Source: JBFLVQ01 sp040758525
Lineage (GTDB): Bacteria > Acidobacteriota > Blastocatellia > Chloracidobacteriales > JADJPF01
Direction of reading: 5' to 3'
Assembly (NCBI GenBank): GCA_040758525.1
Contig: JBFLVQ010000407.1
Coordinates: 1-8,801, forward strand
Length of the DNA: 8,801 nt
The notes beneath the pieces are model-generated. The model saw only the letters and a program-made list of their open reading frames with translations, was not told the DNA's origin and made no database searches. Shown one piece after another: positions 1-8,300 of this stretch; the stretch's first letter is position 1, and each line of letters opens with the position of its first letter. The translations under genes were made by a program, and so were the position numbers.

Positions 1-57
1 GACAGTTGTCGGAAAGGCTCAACTACTACTCGCTATCAAGTCGAATGTCCTGCCATA

Positions 58-72
58 TGGCGGTTTCCGCCA
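58..72. terminator. Small GC-rich hairpin, possible end of an upstream transcript
   Basis: TGGCGG, a TTT loop and CCGCCA form a perfect 6-bp stem with a 3-base loop. It lies just before the cluster of stop codons at 74-84. No T-run follows directly (CTAACTAATTAATT), so it is not a textbook intrinsic terminator. It may act as a weak terminator or mRNA 3' stabiliser for a gene to the left, or it may be coding sequence of that gene. Confidence 0.3.
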
Positions 73-185
73 CTAACTAATTAATTCCCACTAAAAACAT
101 TTTTCTTTGTTATGCACTAAGGGCTGTTGTCTGTTCTGCTAATAGACATCGGTCTGGTGTGTTGGCGTAAGCTCTCTTTCTAACT

Positions 186-191
186 AAGGAG
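186..191 (+). promoter_or_regulatory. Strong Shine-Dalgarno site for the MetRS gene
   Basis: AAGGAG lies seven bases before the ATG at 199, which is near-ideal spacing. It fixes the start codon of the synthetase. The resulting N-terminus places the nucleotide-binding motif A-W-P-Y-A-N-G about ten residues in, as is normal for MetRS. Confidence 0.85.
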
Positions 192-198
192 TTGAAAC

Positions 199-1953
199 AT
201 GAGTGAGAAAATTTTTATTGGAACTGCCTGGCCTTATGCTAATGGACCGTTTCATGTAGGGCATATTGCCGGTGTCTATCTGCCCGCCGACATTTTTGCT
301 CGCTATCATAGACTCAAAGGTAATGAGGTATTGATGATCTCAGGTTCGGATTGTAATGGTACACCAATAACAATTCGTGCTGAGCGTGAAGGGGTTGCGC
401 CGTCAGAAGTTGTGCGTCGCTACCATTCATCCTTTATCCGCACTTTTCAAGCATTAGGAATAGGCTTTGATCTCTACACACAGACTTTTACAGAGAACCA
501 TCACCGTGTCACTAAAGAGTTCTTCTCTAGACTGGTAGAGAATGGCTATATCAGTAAAAGAGTGATGATTGGTTCATATTCGCAGAAGTCGAAGAGATTT
601 CTTCCCGATCGCTTTGTTGAAGGTATATGTCCACATTGCCAATTCAATCGTGCTCGTGGTGATCAATGCGATAACTGTGGCCGATTACTCGATCCCTGGG
701 AGTTGATTGAGCCACACTCTTCAATCGATAGAGAACCGATCAGTTTTCAGAATACTGAACACTACTTTCTCGAATTGGAGAAGCTCTCACCATTATTGTC
801 ACAGTGGCTCAATAACTCACAACATCAACACTGGCGACCAAATACCTTACAGTTTGCAAAAAACTGGTTACGGGAAGGACTCAAGAATCGTGCTATTACA
901 CGCGATATAGATTGGGGTGTAACAGTACCTGTGACCGATACAGGTTTCCAAAACAAAAGAATCTATGTCTGGTTTGATGCTGTCATTGGCTACTATTCTG
1001 CTACATTAGAATGGTGTAGTTACCACGCTCAGCAAGATTATTGGAAAGAATGGTGGCGGGCTGATACCAGCGCACCAGCACGTTGCTACTATTTTATTGG
1101 TAAGGACAACATTCCTTTCCATGCGATCTTTTGGCCAGCCATCCTTTGTGGATATGGTGGACTGGTATTGCCTTACGATATACCGGCAAGCGAGTTTTTA
1201 ACATTGAAAGGTGAACAGATGAGTACTAGCCGAAACTGGGCAGTCTGGTTGCCTGATATCGAAGAGCGCTATCAACCAGATCTATTACGCTATTACTTAT
1301 CGGCAAATGCTCCAGAGAGCCGTGATGGTAACTGGTCCTGGCATGATTTTGTTCGTCGTGTTAATGACGAACTGATCGGTCATTGGGGTAACTATGCAAA
1401 CCGTATGCTGTCACTGGCTTTCCGACTCTTTGGTGATGTACCAACTGCTGGTGAACTTACCTCTGTCGATAAACAGTTGCTTGCACAATCGCAGCAGTGC
1501 TTTGCACAAGCAGGCGCATTGATCGAGCGAGTGCGACTGAAAGCAGCATTACAAGAGATATTAGGTTTGGCTAAACGAGCAAACCAATATATCAGCGAAC
1601 AGCAACCTTGGAATTTGGCGAAGTGTGATAAGCAGAGGACGGCTACAGTTATCTATACAGGATTGCAGTTGCTCAACAGCTTAAAGTTACTATTAAGCCC
1701 GTTCTTACCACATAGTTGTCAACACCTGCATGAATTGCTAGGTTACCAGAACCAGATCGCTCCTTTACCACAGACAAGAGCAGTTGCTGGAGTAGATGGT
1801 GATTCGCGCCTGATTCTCACTGGTGACTACCGCTCAGATACTAAATGGGAGGCACAACTAATTCCTTCTGGTCAGAAACTGCAAAAACCCATACCATTAT
1901 TTGGTAAATTGGTAGAGAGCGTTGCAGAAGTAGAGTCAGAGAAGATATCTTAG
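199..1953 (+). CDS. metG: Methionyl-tRNA synthetase, Chloroflexota-like, altered KMSKS loop
   Basis: This cytoplasmic class Ia synthetase charges tRNA-Met with methionine using ATP. The Rossmann fold opens with AWPYANG (residues 10-16) and the HIGH motif as HVGH (19-22). The connective peptide carries FLPDRFVEG (134-142) and a four-cysteine zinc knuckle (C144, C147, C157, C160). The methionine/ATP pocket signatures are YVWFDA (256-261) and FIGKDNIPFHAIFWPA (299-314). The second signature loop reads QMSTS (340-344), so both lysines of KMSKS are absent. T at the second position is, as I recall, normal for this subfamily, but Q at the first is unusual. The helical anticodon-binding part starts near WGNYANR (396-402) and ends in a KPxPLFxKL-type tail. 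At 584 residues it lacks the C-terminal tRNA-binding domain of the longer (about 677-residue) E. coli form. Its identity is secure. Whether it is the sole housekeeping copy or a second, accessory copy is unknown. Confidence 0.96.
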   Translation: MSEKIFIGTAWPYANGPFHVGHIAGVYLPADIFARYHRLKGNEVLMISGSDCNGTPITIRAEREGVAPSEVVRRYHSSFIRTFQALGIGFDLYTQTFTENHHRVTKEFFSRLVENGYISKRVMIGSYSQKSKRFLPDRFVEGICPHCQFNRARGDQCDNCGRLLDPWELIEPHSSIDREPISFQNTEHYFLELEKLSPLLSQWLNNSQHQHWRPNTLQFAKNWLREGLKNRAITRDIDWGVTVPVTDTGFQNKRIYVWFDAVIGYYSATLEWCSYHAQQDYWKEWWRADTSAPARCYYFIGKDNIPFHAIFWPAILCGYGGLVLPYDIPASEFLTLKGEQMSTSRNWAVWLPDIEERYQPDLLRYYLSANAPESRDGNWSWHDFVRRVNDELIGHWGNYANRMLSLAFRLFGDVPTAGELTSVDKQLLAQSQQCFAQAGALIERVRLKAALQEILGLAKRANQYISEQQPWNLAKCDKQRTATVIYTGLQLLNSLKLLLSPFLPHSCQHLHELLGYQNQIAPLPQTRAVAGVDGDSRLILTGDYRSDTKWEAQLIPSGQKLQKPIPLFGKLVESVAEVESEKIS

Positions 1954-1977
1954 CATTGCTCAGTTCATCTTTTGTAA

Positions 1978-2130
1978 CTAGTAGTAATAGGTCTACTCAA
2001 TTTTGTTATGTCACATGAAATGTACCATCGTGGACAGTTTACCGTTTGCCAGTGTCTCCTAGGTATTGAGCCTGCATTAACAGAGCGTTTTCGACAGATG
2101 CTAAGTCAAAGCGCTAAACAGAATGCCTAA
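1978..2130 (+). pseudogene. Probable C-terminal relic of a DinB-family protein
   Basis: The frame is open from just after a TAA at 1975 to the TAA at 2128-2130, about 50 codons. It contains MSHEMYHRGQ followed by LLGIEPALTERF. An HExxHRGQ-like stretch followed by a 'LGxEP' turn resembles the last helix of DinB/DUF664-type four-helix proteins, where the third metal-binding histidine sits in 'HHRGQ'. The first three helices are absent: the preceding DNA is the intact end of MetRS and a stop codon. The ATG at 2008 has no Shine-Dalgarno site. The simplest reading is a decayed remnant of a gene that once stood here. The similarity is recalled and covers a short stretch, so a chance match or a genuine 40-residue peptide (2008-2130) remains possible. 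Confidence 0.45.
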
Positions 2131-2140
2131 TTGTCTGTAA

Positions 2141-2171
2141 GTGCTATAACGGGACTTTCTCGTTATAGCAC
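2141..2171. terminator. Perfect 11-bp hairpin between metG and the NRPS gene
   Basis: GTGCTATAACG (2141-2151) pairs exactly with CGTTATAGCAC (2161-2171) around a nine-base loop. The stem can extend inward by G-T, G-C and A-T pairs, leaving a three-base loop. No long T-run follows on either strand, so intrinsic termination is not assured. Its position, ten bases after the DinB-like relic and about 70 bases before the TATAAT box, fits a transcript boundary separating MetRS from the synthetase. Confidence 0.6.
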
Positions 2172-2215
2172 GCTATCCATCTTCAAATATCAATCCTCTA
2201 TTTTTACGCTACAGC

Positions 2216-2247
2216 TTGTTTAAGGCCACACCTGCTTTCTGTATAAT
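2216..2247 (+). promoter_or_regulatory. Candidate sigma-70-type promoter for the NRPS gene
   Basis: TATAAT at 2242-2247 is an exact -10 consensus, preceded directly by TG. The -35 side is weak. TTGTTT (2216-2221) has a good TTG core, but its 20-base spacer is too long. TTTAAG (2219-2224) has a 17-base spacer but a poor match. If it is used, transcription would begin near 2254 and leave an untranslated leader of about 80 bases. Confidence 0.42.
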
Positions 2248-2264
2248 TATCCCTCCAATCTATT

Positions 2265-2292
2265 GATAAACTTTAAAAATTACCCGTTTATC
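2265..2292. repeat. 7-bp inverted repeat between promoter and NRPS start
   Basis: GATAAAC (2265-2271) and GTTTATC (2286-2292) are exact inverted copies 14 bases apart. They lie just downstream of the TATAAT box and upstream of the NRPS start codon. The position would suit an operator for a dimeric regulator or a weak leader hairpin. Arms this short in AT-rich DNA can occur by chance. Confidence 0.3.
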
Positions 2293-2336
2293 CACAGCAA
2301 TAAAGATTACAAAGTAGGATTGAGAATTTAATTACC

Positions 2337-5300
2337 ATGCAGACAAAATCTTTCAGCAAATCCTCAGCATTATTTGTCTTCTCTACACTCGTTGAAATTC
2401 TCAGAATACAAGCAGGTGAAAATCCGAATAGAATAGCCTTTACTTTTTTAGCAGATGGAGAGACCCCGACTGGACAACTCAGTTATCGCGAATTAGAGAA
2501 TCAGTCACTAGCAATTGCTGCGCTATTGCAGAATCAGTTTATGCCCGGCGAACGTGTGTTATTGCTCTATCCTGCTGGCTCAGAACAAGAATTTATTGTT
2601 GCCTTTCTTGCCTGTTTATGTAGTGGCACAATCGCTGTTCCTGTATATCCACCCGATCCCGCCAGGCTCAATCGTAGTCTACCTCGCCTTATTGCCATTT
2701 TGAACGATGCTTGTCCTACTATTGCTCTTACTACATCATCGGTTTTGTCTATGATCGAATATCTATTTGCTGATGATGTCCAGTTTCGTTCTATTCGTTG
2801 GTTAGCAACCGATGGTATTGACACTGCTTGGGCAGAGGATTGGCAGCAGCCTGATATCGATAGCGATACGGTTGCCTTTATTCAGTATACCTCTGGTTCT
2901 ACGGCTACACCCAAAGGTGTAGTGCTAACGCATGGCAATATCTTAAGCAATGAACGGATGATTCGCAGAGCGTTTGGTATAACACGAGATACTATTGGCT
3001 TGGGATGGCTACCTCTCTATCACGATATGGGACTTATTGGTACAATATTGCAGCCTCTCTGTGTAGGATTTCCCTGTATACTGATGCCACCAACCGCTTT
3101 TTTACAGCGACCATTTCGCTGGTTGCAAGCTATCTCTCGCTACCAAGTCACAGTCAGTGGCGGACCTAATTTCGCTTATGAATTATGTCTTCGCAAAATT
3201 AACGATGCCGAACGAGCAACTCTTGATCTAAGCAGTTGGAAGTTGGCTTTTTGTGGTGCTGAACCAGTGCGTTCTCAAACTCTGCAGCGTTTTAGTGAGG
3301 TTTTTGAATCTTGTCACTTCCATTCACAAGCCCTCTATCCTTGTTATGGATTGGCAGAGGCAACATTGATGGTAACAGGGAGATTGCCCTGGTCTCCACC
3401 GTTTATCGAGACCTTCAAAGCATCAGCATTAAAACAGCGGCAGGTTGAGAAGACATCCTATCTGGATAACGATAGCGAGAGCTTAGTAGGTTGTGGTAAA
3501 GCTAGCCAAGATCATAAAGTTATTATTGTTGAGCCAGCATCTTTAACGGAATGCCCGCCTGAACAGATAGGCGAAATTTGGGTATCCGGTCCCAGCATAG
3601 CATATGGATACTGGAATAAACCTGTCGAGACAAAACAGACTTTTCAAGCCTATCTGGCTAACACTGGTGAGGGACCTTTCTTACGTACTGGGGATCTAGG
3701 ATTCTTCTACAATGATGAACTGTTTATTGCTGGTCGCATTAAAGATATCATCATTATACGTGGACGTAACTATTATCCTCAAGATATTGAATGGACCGTT
3801 GAACATAGCCACTCATCATTAAGACAAGGTTGTTGTGCAGCCTTCTCAATAGATATTAGAGATCAGGAGCGCTTAGTAGTCGTAGCCGAAGTTGAGCGTT
3901 CTGCAAAAGAGCTTGATATTGAGAATATTGTCTCAACCATTCGAGAGAATATTGCCAGCGATCATGAACTACAGGTTTATGCAATAGTATTAATCAAAGC
4001 TGGAACAATTCCAAAAACATCTAGTGGTAAGATCCAACGCCATGCTTGCCAAGATGGATTTTTGACACAAAGTTTAGAGATATTAAGTACTAATATAGTA
4101 GAAGAAACAGTAACTACACAGTTCAAGACTATTACTCGTGATCTACTGCTTGCTACAGCAGTAACAGAACGGTTGGCATTGCTAGAGAACTATCTTCGTC
4201 AGCAAGCAGCCAGCGCATTGAAAATATCAGTATCCAAGCTTGATTTGCAACAACCATTAAGCAGGCTAGGGTTTGATTCATTAACGGCAATTGAGTTAAA
4301 AAATCAGATCGAAATCGATCTAAGAATAACTGTACCATTGATGAACCTACTTCAGTCTCCTAGTATTACTGAATTGGCAATACAGTTGCTCAATCAGTTA
4401 GCAATAACAACTTTTATACCTTTATCAATTACTCAAACACAAGAGACGATTGTTGAGCATACTCTCTCATATGGTCAGCAATCACTCTGGTTTCTTAACC
4501 AACTAGCGCCAGAGAGCGCAGCTTACAATGTATTCTTTGCCGTGCAAATACGATCAAATTTAGATGTTGCTGCATTGCGACAGGCGTTTCAAATGCTTGT
4601 TGATCGGCATACTGTACTACGTACGATTTATTTGATACGTGATAACAGACCTGTTTGCCAGATCCAAAAGACCTCTCAGGTTGACTTTGTAGCAACAGAT
4701 ATTTCGACTTGGAGTAAGGATTCGTTAAATAACGCGCTTGTTAAAGAAGCTCACCAGCCTTTCAACTTGGCAGAAGGACCACTACTACGTGTAAGATTAT
4801 TCACACGATCTGCACAGCAACATATCTTATTACTTACACTACATCATATTGCCATAGATCTATGGTCGTTAGTTGTATTGATAGATGAATTAGGCATGTT
4901 TTATGAGAAAGAAAAGGAGAATGTAGAGTTGTTACTGCCTGCTACTGTGCAATATCTCGATTATGTTCGCTGGCAGGCTGATATGTTGGTTAGTCCACTG
5001 GGTACACAATTACGAAACTATTGGCAGAAACAGTTAGCCGGTGAGTTGCCTGTGTTGAATCTGCCCACTGATCGACCACGCCCTTCGGTTCAGACCTATC
5101 GTGGAGCTTCATATGCATTTAGGCTAGACAGCGAGTTGACCGAACAACTAAAAATACTCGCTCAGGTGAAACATGCAACTCTTTACATGACATTGCTGGC
5201 AGGTTTTCAAGTATTACTCTATCGTTACACTAATCAGGAAGATATCCTTTTAGGTTCACCTTCAGCAGGGCGCAATCGCGGAGAGTGGCAAGAAGTAATT

Positions 5301-8300
5301 GGATATCTTGTCAATCCATTGGTCTTGCGTGTGAATCTGGCTGGCAACCCACTCTTTAAGGATCTTCTTGACCAAGTAAGAACGACTGTACTGGCAGCCT
5401 TGGAACATCAGGATTATCCATTCCCATTACTTGTTGAAGAATTGCAACCTGTACGTGATGCCAGTCGTGCGCCTCTCTTTCACGTGATGTTTGTATTGGA
5501 GAAGCCCCATAAGCTTGTAGAACTATCGCCATTTGTACTTGGTGAAGATGGTGCTTGTGCCAACTGGGCTGGATTGGAGATAGTGTCACAAGCCATCGAT
5601 CAACGTATTGCTCAATTCGATTTGACATTGATAATGGTTGAGGCGAATAACACGCTCTTGGCTTCCTTGCAATACAATACAGATCTTTTTGATGATAGCA
5701 CTATTAGCAGAATGGCAAGGCATTTTCAGGCCTTACTAGCAGCCATAGCAGCTAATCCTGCTCAAGGTATCTCGGCATTACCATTACTCTCTACAGTAGA
5801 ACAAGATCAGTTATTAATTAGATGGAATAACACACAAGCCGATTACCCTAAACAGAGTTGTGTACACAAGCTCTTTGAAATTGTTGCTGAGCGTTATGAC
5901 ACAGTAATTGCAGTAGCATTTGCAGAAGCAGAACTGACTTATTACGAGTTAAATCGTCGTGCTAATCAACTAGCGTACTATTTGTGTAGCTATGCAGCAG
6001 GCCCAGAAATGATCATAGGCATCTGTATGGAGCGTTCAATAGAGATGATAGTAGGGATCTTAGGCATACTCAAAGCGGGTAGCGCATATGTACCTCTCGA
6101 TCCGACCTATCCAAAAGAGCGGCTAGCCTTTATATTAGAGGATACTCAAACATCCTTGCTTTTGACACAGAATCATCTACGTGAAGTTCTTCCTGAATGT
6201 GAAGCACAAATACTCTGTCTTGATAAATGTTGGCCAGAGATTGTCCAGGAAAAAAGCGAGAATCTAGTTAGCAATGTAGCAGCAGATAATCTTGCCTATA
6301 TTATCTATACCTCAGGCTCAACAGGCAGACCTAAAGGCGTGGCGATGAACCACCGTGCGCTTATTAACATGCTTACTTGGCAAGGGCAGAGCTCAACACT
6401 TGGTAATAGAGCAAGAACATTGCAATTTGCCTCTCTCAATTTTGATGTCTCTTTTCAAGAACTCTTCTCTACATGGTATACAGGTGGAACAGTGGTCTTA
6501 ATTCACGAGGAGTTGCGCCGAGATGTATTAAGTCTACTACACTTGCTGAAGAGTGAATCTATTGAACGACTATTTCTTCCATTAGTAGTATTAAAACAGT
6601 TAGCTGAAGTCGCGGTAACTTTTAATCTATTTCCCGATAAACTTTGTGAAGTGATCACAGCCGGTGAACAGTTACAGATAACTGAGCAGATAGTAGATCT
6701 GTTTAGCAGGCTTAATAATTGTACACTCTACAATCAATATGGTCCTACAGAAAGCCATGCCATTACTGCACTGACGCTCACTGGTTCACCACATAACTGG
6801 CCGGCACTGCCGCCCATTGGCCGACCTATTGCCAATACACAGGTCTATATTCTTGATCCTCATCTACAACCTGTTCCGATAGGTATAACAGGGGAACTGT
6901 ATATAAGTGGTGATTGTCTTGAGCGTGGTTATTTTAGACGGCCTGAATTAACAGCAGAGAGATTTATTCCTAATCCTTTTAGCAACAGATTGGGAGAACG
7001 GCTTTATAAGACTGGCGATCTAGTTCGTTATCTTCCTAATAGCAATATCGAGTTCTTAGGACGTAGCGATCAGCAAATAAAGTTAAGAGGATACCGTATT
7101 GAACTAGGTGAGATCGAAATATTATTAAGTCAGCATATAGCAGTGCGAGAGTGCGTAGTTGTTATTAGAGACAATCTACCTGGTGGAAAGCAGTTGGTTG
7201 CTTACATAGTTGTTAAGCAAGAAATCGCTTTTTCTCTTGATGAGTTGAAAGCCTTTCTCAAAAAGAGACTACCTGAATATATGGTGCCAGCTATTTTTGT
7301 ACAGTTGGAGGCACTACCATTTACATCTAGTGGTAAGATAGATCGTCAAGCACTTCCTGCGCCTGAACAAATTAGACATACGCTGGCGACAGAATTCTTT
7401 TATCCACGTAATCCAGTTGAGGAGATCATCGCAAATATTTGGTCTAAAGTACTCGGTGTTACGCGGATAGGTATTCAAGATAACTTCTTTGAGTTAGGAG
7501 GGCATTCACTGCTTGCCACTCAAATTATCTCCCGACTACGTAACACTTTTAAGATAGAATTACCATTACAGGCTCTGTTTGAATCTCCTACCGTTGCCGG
7601 GTTAGCAGAGCAGATAGATAAATTACAGAGTATTTGGCAGGGTCAGTTACGTTCGCCTATTGAACCTATTACCAGAAATGGTGAGCTATCTCTCTCCTTT
7701 GCACAACAGCGTTTATGGTTTATAGATCGTTTAGTGCCTAATAGTTCAGCTTATAACATGCCTGGAGCAGTGCGCCTTATAGGTATGCTTGATTTAATAG
7801 TGCTGGCGCGAAGCTTGAATGAGATAGTGCGTCGTCATGAAATTTTACGTACTGTTTTTCCTGAGTCGAATGGTGCTCCTATTCAATTAATCAATGCTGC
7901 AGAGATATTGATCTTACCTCTAATCGATCTTCAGTTATTAACTGCACAAGTAGGTGAAACAGAAACGCTGAGATTAGCAATAGCACAAGCACAACAACCA
8001 TTTGATCTAGCACAAGGTCCATTGCTACGTGTTTGTCTGCTACAACTAGATAGTAGAGAGCATGTCTTGCTTGTGACAATGCATCATATAATTTCTGATG
8101 GTTGGTCTCTAAGGATATTTATAAAAGAGCTAACCACGATCTATGATGCCTTTTGGCAAGATAAGCCATCTACATTACCCGAGCTAACTATACAATATGC
8201 AGATTATGCTGCCTGGCAGCGGCAGTGGCTTCAAGGAGAGGTTCTGCAGGCTCAACTTTCGTATTGGCAGCAACAGTTAGGTAGTAACCTTACGCTGCTT

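Larger units (their letters stand above)
1..198. other. Leader region upstream of metG, no gene identified
   Basis: All three forward frames are open from the left edge to stops at 74-84, so the first 80 bases could be the tail of an upstream gene. None of the three short readings (24 to 27 residues) is recognisable to me, and the frame cannot be chosen. The stretch 85-185 is AT-rich and non-coding. I looked for a T-box leader, since aminoacyl-tRNA synthetase genes can carry one, and saw no TGGnACCGCG-like T-box sequence. I found no well-spaced -35/-10 pair. A short hairpin (58-72) and the ribosome binding site (186-191) are listed separately. Confidence 0.4.

Noticed and set aside
85..198. 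T-box riboswitch controlling metG
   Set aside because: There is no TGGnACCGCG-like T-box sequence, no recognisable antiterminator and no following intrinsic terminator.
707..910. Open frame of 67 codons on the plus strand
   Set aside because: It is an out-of-frame shadow within the MetRS gene, whose own frame carries all expected motifs.
2008..2130. Functional 40-residue small protein starting at ATG 2008
   Set aside because: There is no Shine-Dalgarno site, and the similarity to the end of a DinB protein runs up to the ATG region. A relic is the simpler reading, though not proven.
2316..2319. AGGA as the ribosome binding site of the NRPS
   Set aside because: It is 17 bases from the ATG at 2337, too far for normal use. 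No alternative in-frame ATG, GTG or TTG start lies at a suitable distance from it.
2567..2824. Open frame of 85 codons on the minus strand
   Set aside because: It lies wholly inside the FAAL coding region, has no recognisable motif, and reads as an antisense shadow of a clearly real domain.
5356..5628. Open frame of 90 codons on the minus strand
   Set aside because: It is antisense to the C1 domain and has no family features. It is explained by the codon pattern of the NRPS.
7620..7680. An epimerase domain between PCP and C2
   Set aside because: Only about 20 linker residues separate the carrier from the C2 start, and the next histidine motif is a condensation HHIISDGW followed by LCL-type landmarks.
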